Of a stretch of DNA of 64,000 nucleotides, positions 10,395 to 18,684 are shown piece by piece (the first letter of the stretch is position 1; each line of letters opens with the position of its first letter). Below the pieces are notes generated by a model. That model did no database searches, had not been told where the DNA came from, and worked only from the letters and a program-made list of their open reading frames with translations. Source of the stretch: Phycisphaeraceae bacterium (GTDB taxonomy: Bacteria; Planctomycetota; Phycisphaerae; Phycisphaerales; UBA1924). The translations under genes and the position numbers were made by a program. Location of the stretch: contig JAHBXB010000002.1 of the NCBI GenBank assembly GCA_019636655.1, positions 1 through 64,000 of the forward strand, given 5' to 3'.

Positions 10395-11006
10395 GGGCGG
10401 GTTCGCATCGGGGGATGGGCACTCAAGGAACAAGGGCAAGCACTGGCCATTGGCCAGTGTGATGCCGCGCGCGGTGGGGGCTGGCGCGTGGGGTGGCGGC
10501 TGGGATGGCCCGCCACGGGATGGGGGAGCGGGGTCGGGGGGCTTGGGGGCGAGGGCGGCGGGGTCCGGGTCGGGGGGAGGTGGTGGAGGAGGCGGGGGCG
10601 GTGAATCGGGGCGGGCGCGGGGTGGTGCGGTGGTGCGCGAGGGCGGGGTGATGCCGGCGAGACGGATGAGCTGGCTCGCCGCGCGGCGGCGCTCGACGGG
10701 GGAGCGGCCGGGCTGGAGGGTGCCGCCGAGGGTGCGGAGCGCGGCGGGGAGGGCGTGGGCGACGTAGACGCGGGCCTGGATGAGGGAGATCTGCTCGATG
10801 GCGTCGAGGGCTTTCTTGACGGGCTCGGAGCAGAGGGCCTCGAGGATCTCGGTGGGCTTGTGCTGGTGGGCGTCGCACATGTCGGAGACGGTGAGGCCTT
10901 CGACGAGGTCGAGGATGAGGGCGTTGGGGTCGAGGGGTTTTCGAGGAAGGGGTGCGGGGTCGGGCGTTTGGGGCTGCGGTGATGGTGGTGGTGATGCGGG
11001 GTGCAT
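9981..11006 (-). CDS. Hypothetical protein with helical domain, proline-rich C-terminus
   Basis: The N-terminal half looks like a real helical protein: LDPNALILDLVEGLTVSDMC, then EILEALCSEPVKKALDAIEQ, ARVYVAHALPAALRTLGG and RRRAASQLIRLAGI. The pattern resembles helix-turn-helix segments of terminase-small-subunit-like proteins, but I cannot assign a family. A long Pro-rich stretch follows. The frame has no stop until 9981, so the last 414 bp run antisense through the STAS gene, and that tail looks like non-coding translation. The true stop may have been lost or the end misread. ATG 11006 lacks an obvious ribosome site. Confidence 0.45.
   Translation of the reverse strand: MHPASPPPSPQPQTPDPAPLPRKPLDPNALILDLVEGLTVSDMCDAHQHKPTEILEALCSEPVKKALDAIEQISLIQARVYVAHALPAALRTLGGTLQPGRSPVERRRAASQLIRLAGITPPSRTTAPPRARPDSPPPPPPPPPPDPDPAALAPKPPDPAPPSRGGPSQPPPHAPAPTARGITLANGQCLPLFLECPSPDANPPLRRLLNQVDCVQHVALDREHLVQPRQLEQHLDRPLRARDGDPPARRLHRLQQRDQHVQARRVEVVDVLQVQHQVVHPGVVRQQVPQVVQQLRHGRRRQVPFHDRDHRRRTQQIEGEQLAAARTRRPADPRGLSLGKG
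10441..10459. repeat. Perfect inverted repeat (9-bp arms, 1-nt spacer)
   Basis: CACTGGCCA and TGGCCAGTG flank a single T. The site lies 47 bp after the STAS stop, inside the proline-rich part of the opposing hypothetical gene. No T-run follows on either strand, so it is not a standard intrinsic terminator. It could be a protein-binding site or chance. Confidence 0.5.
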
Positions 11007-11100
11007 GAAGGGGAATGTAGTTGGCGGGGGGCGGGGTGCAAGCATTAGCGCGAAATGGCGCACAGGGGCGCTTGTGTGTGGTGAGGGGGCGCATGTCGCC

Positions 11101-11146
11101 ATGCCAGAGAGGGCTGCCGCCCTCTCCGGCACCTCTCCTGCTGAGG
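11101..11146 (-). repeat. Dispersed 46-bp hairpin repeat, copy 1
   Basis: This 46-bp unit occurs again at 12089-12134 with one base difference. It contains a perfect 8-bp hairpin, GAGAGGGC-TGCC-GCCCTCTC at 11107-11126. On the minus strand it lies about 140 bp downstream of the zinc-ribbon membrane protein that ends at 11286. It may be a mobile palindromic (REP-like) unit or a 3' transcript element. Confidence 0.85.
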
Positions 11147-11198
11147 GCGGAGGCGAATGTTCGTCCGCCCGCAGGGCGGTGGGAAGAAGGAGGCTGAA

Positions 11199-11227
11199 CC
11201 TGAGGCGAGCGGGGCGCTCGCCTCAGG
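11199..11227. repeat. Perfect 12-bp stem-loop between genes
   Basis: CCTGAGGCGAGC and GCTCGCCTCAGG are perfectly complementary around a 5-nt loop. It follows the minus-strand zinc-ribbon gene ending at 11286 and precedes the dispersed repeat at 11101-11146. No U-tract follows. It might stabilise the 3' end of that transcript or act as a factor-dependent terminator. The 11007-11285 interval otherwise holds no gene I can support. Confidence 0.7.
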
Positions 11228-11285
11228 CAATAAGCGCGGCGCCCTCCGGAAGGTGGTGTGTGTTGTGAGCGGGGCGCCGTTCTGC

Positions 11286-11975
11286 TCAATCTACGACTTC
11301 CACACGTCCATTGGGGAATACGACAACAGAGATGTACTGCACGGGCCATGGTCGCGCTGCTCGAAATGGGGCGGCGGTGCCCCGCACCGCGAAGTGCTGC
11401 TGCGCCGCCTCCATGACACCGCGATCATGCCGTGCTGCCAACGCCTCGCCTGCTGTTGCGGCACAAACGAGCGCCACGCCGTACGCAGCCAGCGAGATAC
11501 CCATAGCGAGCCTGGTGCGCGCACGAGGGTGAAATGAATCGGACGATGCATGCCCGCATTCGGGGCAGCGTGCAGGGGCGCCGTCGTAGCCGCATTGCAG
11601 GCAGGCCTGTCGAGCGTGCCTTGCCTGCTCCACGAGTGAGCAGGACAAGCGGTTGATCGCGACAACATACAGACTGCAGCCGAGCCATACTGGGAACGAG
11701 AGCGCGAGTGCTGCCAGCGACAACCGGCCGGCACTGTGCGGGTCAATCGCCATCTGAAAGTGCATCGCGCGGCCGTGGGCATAGCACCACAGCAGGAGCG
11801 CGGTGGACACCGCCCAGACGCCGCCGAGTCCGCACCATGCGAGCGCGCGGCAACAGCCCAGCTTGGCGAGCCGAGTTGTGAACGAGTCTTCGCCTGATGG
11901 GTGAGTGGGGGCAGACATCAGAGGGAGGAGAATCCACCCAACCCAGCCTAGTTGCCACGGCTTGAGCTTTTTCAT
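11286..11975 (-). CDS. Membrane protein with zinc ribbon, copy A
   Basis: 229 aa. It begins MKKLKPWQLGWVGWILLPLM, has hydrophobic segments at about 45-65, 85-105 and 160-180, and a zinc ribbon at about 125-141 (CLQCGYDGAP...CPECG) on a loop between membrane segments. The ribbon matches those of the proteins at 12149, 15458 and 62063, so these form a local paralogous family of unknown function. ATG 11975 is chosen because upstream in-frame residues run through the repeat region and are Arg/Pro-rich. The ribosome site is weak. Confidence 0.65.
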   Translation of the reverse strand: MKKLKPWQLGWVGWILLPLMSAPTHPSGEDSFTTRLAKLGCCRALAWCGLGGVWAVSTALLLWCYAHGRAMHFQMAIDPHSAGRLSLAALALSFPVWLGCSLYVVAINRLSCSLVEQARHARQACLQCGYDGAPARCPECGHASSDSFHPRARTRLAMGISLAAYGVALVCAATAGEALAARHDRGVMEAAQQHFAVRGTAAPFRAARPWPVQYISVVVFPNGRVEVVD

Positions 11976-12088
11976 AGTGGGGCAAGAGCCGTAGACCTGA
12001 CGGTCAATCCGGCGCGAGTGAGGCCCAGACTCCGGTTTGTAATGTTGATGCCGCACAGAGGATATCTGTGGATGCATCGGGAATGCCA

Positions 12089-12134
12089 ATGCCCGAGAGG
12101 GCTGCCGCCCTCTCCGGCACCTCTCCTGCTGAGG
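12089..12134 (-). repeat. Dispersed 46-bp hairpin repeat, copy 2
   Basis: Nearly identical to 11101-11146, with the same 8-bp stem (12095-12114). It lies 15 bp beyond the stop of the minus-strand zinc-ribbon gene at 12149, so both copies sit 3' of a member of the same gene family. Confidence 0.85.
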
Positions 12135-12148
12135 AGTGGGTGCGGGTT

Positions 12149-12877
12149 CTATGGGCTGGGCGCGGATGGAAGGGAGGCCCCGCATTCGGGGCAGGGGGCG
12201 GCGGTGTCGATTCCTCGGCAGTCGTAGCCGCAGGTCGGGCAGCGCCTCTCGGAAGGGTTTGACTTCTGTGGGCTCCGTGTCCACTCGCCCGGCGGGATGA
12301 TGTCCACGCGCCAGACGGCCTGCTCGGCCAGTTGGATCTGGAGATCGGGGAGTCCGAGGCGGTACTGCTCGATCGCGCGGGCGCTGCTGTCGCTTGCAAT
12401 GAGCAGGCACAGGGCATCGCCGATGATGGCGAGGCCGAAGCCGGACTGGGGTATATGGACGCCCATCGGCTCGCGCGATGTGAGGCACTTGCAGAGCGAG
12501 AGTTTCCGAAGCGGGATCGTGCTGACCTTCGTGGAACCCGGGCGGTGGCGGGTCCAGGTGGCGGAGGCCTCGGCCGCGTCGATCACGATCGACTCGTAGG
12601 TGTACAGCGTCCGCCACGAGAGGATCGCTCCGAGAACGGCGACCGCGCCGAGTGTCACCAGCGGGGTGATTGGCTCGTCCGGCGGGCGCCCCACTCCGAC
12701 GATCAGCAGGATCAGGGGGAGCAGGACCGTCAGGATGCTGGTCATGATGGCGTAGTCAGGGCCGAAGTTTGAAAAGCGGTATTGACGATCGCCGATCGCG
12801 ACGGGCTTAAGGCGGAACGAAGCGCCGCGCGGAGAGCGGACCCAGGCGGTGTGGTTCGGGGTGTGCGGGAGGGGCAT
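12149..12877 (-). CDS. Membrane protein with C-terminal zinc ribbon, copy B
   Basis: 242 aa. Two adjacent hydrophobic helices lie at about 44-85 (IMTSILTVLLPLILLIVGVG and TPLVTLGAVAVLGAIL). A soluble beta-rich domain follows, then a C-terminal zinc ribbon CPTCGYDCRGIDTAAPCPECG-like (two CxxC pairs, about 213-233). The layout resembles a bacterial PH-like membrane protein, but the family is not certain. The gene is the middle one of three minus-strand genes; the zinc ribbon relates it to copies A, C and D. Confidence 0.68.
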   Translation of the reverse strand: MPLPHTPNHTAWVRSPRGASFRLKPVAIGDRQYRFSNFGPDYAIMTSILTVLLPLILLIVGVGRPPDEPITPLVTLGAVAVLGAILSWRTLYTYESIVIDAAEASATWTRHRPGSTKVSTIPLRKLSLCKCLTSREPMGVHIPQSGFGLAIIGDALCLLIASDSSARAIEQYRLGLPDLQIQLAEQAVWRVDIIPPGEWTRSPQKSNPSERRCPTCGYDCRGIDTAAPCPECGASLPSAPSP

Positions 12878-12908
12878 GGCGGGAGGCGGAGTGGAAGCGG
12901 AAAGGTCG

Positions 12909-14837
12909 CTACTGGCGGAGGGGTGGTTGTGCGGGGCGGGAGTGTTCGATCCAGCGGGTGACTCGTTCTTCGAGGACGGGGAGGGGGAGGGAGCCGGCGC
13001 CGAGGATGGTGTCGTGGAAGGCGCGGAGGTCGAAGGCGTCGCCGAGGGCGGTCTCGGCTTTGTGGCGGAGTTCGCGGATCTTGAGTTCGCCGAGTTTGTA
13101 GCCGCAGGCCTGGCCGGGCCAGGCGATGTAGCGGTCGATCTCCCGCTCGATGTTGAGTTCGCTGAGGGCGGTGTTGGCCTTCATGAAGTCGATGGCCTGC
13201 TGGCGCGACCAGCCGAGAGCGTGCATGCCGGGGTCGACGACGAGCCGGCAGGCGCGCCACATCTCGTAGGTGAGGCGGCCGAAGTCGTCGTAAGGGTCGG
13301 CGTAGAGGCCGCGGGCGGGGGACGCGGGAGGGGAATCGGGATCGGACATCTCGAGGCCGAGGCGCTCGGCGTAGAGGGCCCAGCCTTCGAGGAAGGCGTT
13401 GTAGGCGAGGAGGCGGCGGAAGGGGTGGGCGGAGTCAAGTTCCTGGGCGAGGGCGATCTGGAGGTGGTGGCCGGGGACGGCCTCGTGCATGGTGAGGGAG
13501 ATCATCTCGTACTTCGGGCGCTGGTCGAGCTGGTAGGTGTTGGCAACGAAATAGCCGGGGACGCCGCCGGCGATGGAGCCGGGGAAGTAGTACGCGGTGG
13601 GGCCCATCTTGGCGGAGATGAGGGGCATCTCGCGGACGCCGTAGGGGTTGCGGGGGAGCGTGCGGAAGAGGCGGGGGAGCTGGGCGTCGATGCGCTTGGC
13701 GATGTCGCGGTAGCCGCGGAGGAGGTCGTCGGGGGTGGTGAAGTAGAAGCGGGGGTTGGAGCGGAGGTCGGCGACGAAGGCGTGGAAGAGCTCGTCGCCG
13801 ACGAGGGAGTCCTTGCGGGGGAAGTCGGTGCGGGCGATGGCGTCCATCATCTCGGAGCGGATGCGGTCGACCTCGCGGAGGCCGATGGCGTGGATCTCCT
13901 CGGGCTTGAGGGTGGTGGTGGTCTGGAGGAGGAGTTCGTGCTGGTAGAGGTCGGGGCCGTCGATGGAGTCGGAGGCGGCGATGGCGTCGCGGCAGGCGGG
14001 GAGGTACTCGTCCTTGAGGAAGGCGGCGAGGCGCTGGTAGGCGGGGATGATGCCGGTGGTGACGGTGTGGCGGGCGCGGAGGGCGATCGGGGAGTCGGCG
14101 GGGAGTTTGAGGAAGGGCTTGAAGAAGGGGTTGGGGTCGGCGGTCGGCGCGGCATTGGGGCCGGGGGCGGCGCCCGCCGCGGCGGCGGCGCACTGCTCGA
14201 TGCAGCCGAGCATGACGACCCTGGGCTGGACGCGGCCGGAGGCGATGCCGGCGCGCATCTGGGCGATGGTCTGGTCGACGAGGGTGGGGACGGATTCGAG
14301 GCGGGTGGCGAAGTGGTCGTAGTCGGATTCGGAGGCGAAGGGGAGGGAGTCGGCCATCTGCGGGGTGTCGATCTGGACGCCGCGCTTGTTGTCCATGGAG
14401 CGCTGCTCGGGGAGGAAGCGGTCGCCGGCGATGGATGTTTCGAGCTCGAAGCGGAGGAGGCCGGCGTCGAGGAGGTCCTCTTCGCCCCAGCGGGCGCCGC
14501 CTTCTTCGTGGGAGAGGAGGGTGTTGAGCCGTTCGAGGCGGGCGCGGGTCTCGGCGCGGCGGCGGGCGTAGGCCTCGGGGGACTCGTCGCGGAGGAGGGT
14601 GCTGTACTTGGCGTGGCCGAGGGTGGTGGCGCGGACGGGATCGGAGCGGAGGAGGAATTCGTAGTGCTCGTCGAGGAGGGCCTTGAGTTCGTGGGATCGC
14701 GGCGGGGATGGCCGGGACGGGGGGGCGGCGCGGGGTGGGGATGCCTGGGGCGGGGAGGCCTGGGGCGGGGAGGCCTGGGGAGCGGGCTGGAGGGCGAGAG
14801 CGGTCGCGGCGCACGCGGCGAGGAGCAGATCGATCAT
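12909..14837 (-). CDS. DUF885 family protein, putative secreted metallopeptidase-like
   Basis: 642 aa. A signal peptide (MIDLLLAACAATALALQPAP) is followed by a Pro-rich linker with three QASPP-like repeats. The catalytic-like motif HEAVPGHH lies at about 451-458, followed by SWEGWALYAERL-like FLEGWALYAERLG, both typical of DUF885. In that family the two His and a downstream Glu are thought to bind zinc, but peptidase activity is generally inferred rather than shown. Length matches the family (about 550-650 aa). It is divergent from a small lipoprotein gene 43 bp away. Confidence 0.85.
   Translation of the reverse strand: MIDLLLAACAATALALQPAPQASPPQASPPQASPPRAAPPSRPSPPRSHELKALLDEHYEFLLRSDPVRATTLGHAKYSTLLRDESPEAYARRRAETRARLERLNTLLSHEEGGARWGEEDLLDAGLLRFELETSIAGDRFLPEQRSMDNKRGVQIDTPQMADSLPFASESDYDHFATRLESVPTLVDQTIAQMRAGIASGRVQPRVVMLGCIEQCAAAAAGAAPGPNAAPTADPNPFFKPFLKLPADSPIALRARHTVTTGIIPAYQRLAAFLKDEYLPACRDAIAASDSIDGPDLYQHELLLQTTTTLKPEEIHAIGLREVDRIRSEMMDAIARTDFPRKDSLVGDELFHAFVADLRSNPRFYFTTPDDLLRGYRDIAKRIDAQLPRLFRTLPRNPYGVREMPLISAKMGPTAYYFPGSIAGGVPGYFVANTYQLDQRPKYEMISLTMHEAVPGHHLQIALAQELDSAHPFRRLLAYNAFLEGWALYAERLGLEMSDPDSPPASPARGLYADPYDDFGRLTYEMWRACRLVVDPGMHALGWSRQQAIDFMKANTALSELNIEREIDRYIAWPGQACGYKLGELKIRELRHKAETALGDAFDLRAFHDTILGAGSLPLPVLEERVTRWIEHSRPAQPPLRQ
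14739..14783 (-). repeat. Three 15-bp tandem repeats in the DUF885 linker
   Basis: Three imperfect 15-bp units (two or three differences) encode PQASP-type repeats just after the signal peptide. The unit length is a multiple of three, so copy-number change would alter only linker length and keep the frame. Confidence 0.85.
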
Positions 14838-14880
14838 GATGGAAGGCTACCAAGGCGGGGTGGTGGCGGTATCGTTGGGT

Positions 14881-15171
14881 ATGAAGAGCACTTACGCGGC
14901 GTGGATCGGGCTGGCGGCGATCGGGGTGGTGGTCGCCGCGGGAGCGGGCGGGTGCGACTCGAAGAAGCCGAACGCGAACGACGATGTGAAGACGCACGAG
15001 AAGTCGCTGATGGAGAAGATGGACAAGATCGCGGCGGAGGAGGAGAAGAGGGCGGCGGAAGAGAAGGCAGCGGCCGAGGGGAAGGGTGCGGTGAAGGAGG
15101 GGGCGGAGAAGGGTGGTGCGGCGGAGGAGGCCCCCGCCGCGGGCGCGGGTGGAGGCGGGGCGCCGAAGTAG
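14881..15171 (+). CDS. Small lipoprotein with charged coiled-coil-like region
   Basis: 96 aa. A hydrophobic signal ends in a lipobox (AGAGGC, Cys about residue 23). The rest is Lys/Glu/Ala-rich (KMDKIAAEEEKRAAEEKAAA), likely helical, ending in a Gly/Ala-rich tail. The protein is probably anchored in the membrane facing the periplasm. No family is recognised. ATG 14881 places the signal at the N-terminus; it is divergent from DUF885. Confidence 0.65.
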   Translation: MKSTYAAWIGLAAIGVVVAAGAGGCDSKKPNANDDVKTHEKSLMEKMDKIAAEEEKRAAEEKAAAEGKGAVKEGAEKGGAAEEAPAAGAGGGGAPK

Positions 15172-15364
15172 GCGCTGGCGGGTGGGCGAGGGGTGCAGGG
15201 GATTGCGAAGGGGTGCGGAGCCCTCTCAGCGCCCTACCACCGGGTCGCGGCTTGCCTAGCGGTCGCAGGCCGGTAGCATTGGCCTGTTCGGCTCAACCGC
15301 GGCGGTCCGCGGGCCGAACACGAGAAGGACGCGAAGGCTCGGGGAGACCCGGCCTTGAGGCGAT

Positions 15365-15435
15365 TGGGGATTGGTGTAACGGTAGCACGACTGACTCTGG
15401 ATCAGTTAGTCTAGGTTCAAATCCTAGATCCCCAG
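15365..15435 (+). tRNA. tRNA-Gln (anticodon CTG)
   Basis: 71 nt with a complete cloverleaf. Acceptor TGGGGAT pairs with ATCCCCA; the anticodon arm ACTGA-CTCTGGA-TCAGT has anticodon CTG; the T-arm reads CTAGG-TTCAAAT-CCTAG; the discriminator is G, as usual for Gln. No CCA is encoded. It is flanked by the small lipoprotein gene and a convergent zinc-ribbon gene. The 190 bp before it hold no gene I can support. Confidence 0.95.
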
Positions 15436-15457
15436 TTTTCTGCTTTGTTCATGGTGA

Positions 15458-16840
15458 TCAGCGAGCCGGGCTCGGGCCGGCTGGTTGTCGTGCGCTCGCC
15501 GTGCCGCACTCGGGGCACTGGGGGAGTTCGTTTACGGCGTAGCCGCAGGTGGCGCAGTGGCCGGCGCGTCGGCGCCGAAGCGCGGTGTTGAGACGGGCGG
15601 CGGCGGTCAGGAGTGCGAACGCCGCGGCGGCGTAGATGGCGGAGTTAAGGGCGAATCCCGGCCAAAGGGGTCGGACTGGGAGGAGGCGGGCGTCGGGTCG
15701 GCCGTTGACGGTTGTGTGAACGAAGACTCCGCTGATCGATTCTCTCAACCGCGAGGCGCTTTTCCAAGGCGCCCGGGGCAGTTCAGGTGAGTTCAACCCG
15801 TCGAACCCCCGGGCTTCCATCGCAACAAAGGGAATCCCAACCTGCATTCTCCACGCTCTTTGCTCGGCGTGGCGATAGCCGTGGACCCATCCGTACTCGT
15901 CGACTTGTTGGTTCTTGTCGTTGAAGCTGAGCCACATGGAGATCGAGACGCCTGCAGATCGGAAGTCGCTTCCTTCGTTCGGACCGGGCGGCTCACCGGG
16001 GATGGCGAATGGCCAGCCGCGTCGGAGGCCAACGTACTCGAGCCAGTGGGTCGAAAGGGAATCGATGCCCGTCGGCACGCGCCAGGCGACCATGAGCGAC
16101 GTCGTGATGGTGGCCGCCGCGCCGATCATCGCGGCGATCACGATCCTGAACGCGATCCGCCGCCGGGGGCCGGGGCGGTCCGGGCGTGAGCCCCGGCGCT
16201 TGCCGCAGTGGGGGCAACGGATCCGGCGGACCCCGGTCAGATCGCAACCGCAGCCATCGCAAGGGCCCACGCAAGGCCTCGCACGGAGTGTCCGCCGGCG
16301 GATGAGATCGACCAGGGCGACGACAGACGACCACATCAGGGCGTCGACCAACAGGCCGGCGGGGATGAGCGTCAGCGGCGCCATGCCGACGGCGGATTCC
16401 CACCGGGCGTAGGGAATCGCCGGGATCGAGGCGGTCTGGCCGGGGATGGCGATACCCTCGCGCCGCCACTGTGCGAAGTACAGGCACCGCGCCGGATAAC
16501 CGACCGTGATACCGATGACCTCGACGGCATCCTCGGTGGCGCGGTCAAGGAAGCGAGCGGGGACGCCGACTTCCGCCATCGGCGGTTGCAGGATGTCGGC
16601 CGGAATGCCCGCACCGGGAAGGCGGAGGTTGACCCAGTCGAAGAGCGCGGACGAATGATGCAGGAGCAACCATTGGTTGCCGTCGGGTGCGACGGCGTAG
16701 TCGGCGGCGTAGGTCCACGACCGATCGGTGTAGGCCCTGGCGGCACCGAACCAGCCGATCAGCAGTGACGTGACGAGGCCGAGGCAGAGCCACGCGAGCG
16801 GGCGCAGGAGTGCGGCGGGGCTGAGGCGTGTTCGGGGCAC
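15458..16840 (-). CDS. Large membrane protein with two zinc ribbons, copy C
   Basis: 460 aa built as two similar halves. Each half has an N-terminal membrane helix (about 13-35 and 230-252), a soluble domain of about 110 residues, one or two more helices and a zinc ribbon (CDGCGCDLTGVRRIRCPHCG at about 195-214; CATCGYAVNELPQCPECG near the C-terminus). This suggests an internal duplication of the unit seen singly in copy A. The function is unknown. Its 3' end lies 22 bp from tRNA-Gln, convergent. Confidence 0.68.
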   Translation of the reverse strand: MPRTRLSPAALLRPLAWLCLGLVTSLLIGWFGAARAYTDRSWTYAADYAVAPDGNQWLLLHHSSALFDWVNLRLPGAGIPADILQPPMAEVGVPARFLDRATEDAVEVIGITVGYPARCLYFAQWRREGIAIPGQTASIPAIPYARWESAVGMAPLTLIPAGLLVDALMWSSVVALVDLIRRRTLRARPCVGPCDGCGCDLTGVRRIRCPHCGKRRGSRPDRPGPRRRIAFRIVIAAMIGAAATITTSLMVAWRVPTGIDSLSTHWLEYVGLRRGWPFAIPGEPPGPNEGSDFRSAGVSISMWLSFNDKNQQVDEYGWVHGYRHAEQRAWRMQVGIPFVAMEARGFDGLNSPELPRAPWKSASRLRESISGVFVHTTVNGRPDARLLPVRPLWPGFALNSAIYAAAAFALLTAAARLNTALRRRRAGHCATCGYAVNELPQCPECGTASARQPAGPSPAR

Positions 16841-16928
16841 CGGGTGATTCCGGCCGGCGTCGGCGGGTCCGCGGGGTCGGGGTTCGCGCGAGCCGGAGTG
16901 TACCAGAAGCGGTTACGCTCTGGGCACG

Positions 16929-17564
16929 ATGACCCACCACGCCGAGCTCACCTCGTTCATCGCGGCGCTCTTCTCGATGATGAACCCGATCGGCAACCTC
17001 GGGGTCTTCGCGGGGATGACCTCGGACCGGTCGGGGGCCGAGTCGCGGCGGATTGCCTGGACGTGCGCCGGGGCGAGCGCGATCACGCTTCTTATCGTCA
17101 CGTGGACGGGCTCGCACATCCTGGGCTTTTTCGGGGTCAGCATCGAGGCGCTGCGCGCGGCCGGGGGCGTCATCGTCCTGCTGATCGGCCTGCACATGCT
17201 CTTCAACAAGTCCGAGCACAAGCACTCGGCGGCGGAGCTGCAGGACGCCGAGTCGCGGGCGTCGATCGCGGTGGTGCCCCTGGCGATCCCGATCGTGGCG
17301 GGGCCGGGGACGATGACCACCGTCCTTGTCGCGGCCGGGCAGCACCCGGCGGTGCTGGGCAGGGCCGAGATCTCCGGGGTGATCCTCGGGATGTCGGCGC
17401 TCTGCGGCGTTCTGTTCTGCTTCGCCGCGCCGATCGCGAGCCGCCTGGGCGAATCGGGGATGGGCGTGGTGACGCGCGTGATGGGGATGATCCTCACGGC
17501 GATTGCCATGGGGATGCTCGCCGCGGGGCTCAGGGTTCTGCTGCCTGGGCTGGCGGGTCAGTGA
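16929..17564 (+). CDS. MarC family integral membrane protein
   Basis: 211 aa, six hydrophobic segments. It has the family hallmarks FSMMNPIGNLGVF near the N-terminus and the central PLAIPIVAGPGTMTTVLV motif, with GGVIVLLIGLHML in between. MarC proteins are inner-membrane proteins of unknown transport function; the old link to multiple antibiotic resistance has not held up. Its stop overlaps the end of the convergent phosphatase gene by 7 bp. Confidence 0.88.
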   Translation: MTHHAELTSFIAALFSMMNPIGNLGVFAGMTSDRSGAESRRIAWTCAGASAITLLIVTWTGSHILGFFGVSIEALRAAGGVIVLLIGLHMLFNKSEHKHSAAELQDAESRASIAVVPLAIPIVAGPGTMTTVLVAAGQHPAVLGRAEISGVILGMSALCGVLFCFAAPIASRLGESGMGVVTRVMGMILTAIAMGMLAAGLRVLLPGLAGQ

Positions 17565-18487
17565 AGTTCGGATGCCCCGGCTGGCCGCACGTCCATCGGC
17601 GTGAGACCGAGCCAGCGGGCGAGCATGCCGGCGCGGTCGGCGAGGCTCTGGCGGGGCGGGTTGGAGGCGTTGTGGTGGAGGAGGATGAGGGTGGCGTCGT
17701 CGTCGAACGACGCCCGACCGGTGCGCTGCGCGATGGCGGCGAAGAGGTCGTCGCGGAAGCGGTCGGGGGCGTCGGGGTTGAGGGCCGAGGCGAGGGCCAG
17801 CAGGCCAGGCTCGCCGAGTTGCTGGCCGTCGGGGCCGGCGGCCTCGATGAGGGCGTCGCTGTAGAGGACGATGAGGTCGCCCTTGTCGAGCGGGATGGCG
17901 AACTGGATGTAGCTGGTCGGGTGGATGATGCCCAGCGGGAGGTTGGCGATGCCGGTGTCTCCGGCGTGGTCGGCGGCGACGGCACCGGGAGTGGAGGGGT
18001 CGAGGAGGGACCACCGGTGGGAGCGGGCGCGGAAGAGGAGCGGGCGGGGGTGGCCGGCGTTGCAGACGATCATGTGGTCGCTGGGGGCGAAGTAGGTGAG
18101 GAGGATGGCCGTGGCGAAGCGGCCGGCGGAGGCGGCGTCGGAGAAGGCGTGGTTGAGTGCGGTGGCGAACCGGCTCTGATCGGGGGTGTTGATGTGGCGG
18201 CGCATGAGGTCGCGGAGCGTGCGCGCGAGATCGGCGACTTCGGAGCCGTGACCGGAGACGTCGGCGAGGGCGATGCGGGTGACGAGACCGCCGGCGCAGT
18301 TGGAGAGGTAGTAGATGTCGCCGCCGTGAGAGTCGCCAGTGAAGGGGTCGGAGGAGACGAAGACGTCGTTGCCGGTGACGGAGACGCCGCCGTGGAACCG
18401 CTCCTGACCACCCCAGATTTCCATGCAGGCGATGGTGTGGGGAGCAGCGGCGGATTCGGGGGTGTGCGGGTCGGTGGCGATGTGCAT
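17558..18487 (-). CDS. PP2C/SpoIIE-type serine phosphatase
   Basis: 309 aa. A short N-terminal extension leads to the phosphatase domain with GGDIYYLSNC, ALADVSGHGSEVADLA, CNAGHPRPLLF, LIVLYSDALIEA and SFDDDATLILL. These carry the Asp residues that bind the metals in PPM enzymes. Such proteins commonly dephosphorylate STAS anti-anti-sigma factors, so the STAS protein at 9.9 kb is a possible target (inference). ATG 18487 fits the domain start; upstream in-frame sequence is low complexity. It diverges from the DUF4410 lipoprotein gene. Confidence 0.85.
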   Translation of the reverse strand: MHIATDPHTPESAAAPHTIACMEIWGGQERFHGGVSVTGNDVFVSSDPFTGDSHGGDIYYLSNCAGGLVTRIALADVSGHGSEVADLARTLRDLMRRHINTPDQSRFATALNHAFSDAASAGRFATAILLTYFAPSDHMIVCNAGHPRPLLFRARSHRWSLLDPSTPGAVAADHAGDTGIANLPLGIIHPTSYIQFAIPLDKGDLIVLYSDALIEAAGPDGQQLGEPGLLALASALNPDAPDRFRDDLFAAIAQRTGRASFDDDATLILLHHNASNPPRQSLADRAGMLARWLGLTPMDVRPAGASELH

Positions 18488-18684
18488 GGCGGACCCCGGC
18501 GGGTTGGGGGCAAGGAAGAGTATGACTGGCTGCGTCAATGAGATGACGGAACCATGCCGCGGGGCTCGGAAAGGGCGGAGGAATACTGTTGCGACCAAAT
18601 GGTTCAGTGCTTCATCCCAGAGGGGGAATCGGGGGTCGGCGCCGGACGGCGCGGGGCGGCGGGCGAGCCAGGAGCAGGATCGAG

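Noticed and set aside
11976-12617. N-terminal extension of the zinc-ribbon protein copy A up to 12617
   Set aside because: The added residues overlap copy B in another frame, run through the repeat and are Arg/Pro-rich.
14739-14783. Short tandem repeats as a CRISPR-like array
   Set aside because: Units are contiguous with no spacers and code for a Pro-rich linker.
12849-15542. 897-codon open frame on the + strand, Gly/Glu/Val-rich
   Set aside because: Antisense to the DUF885 gene, which has a signal peptide and HEAVPGHH. The frame also runs through tRNA-Gln.
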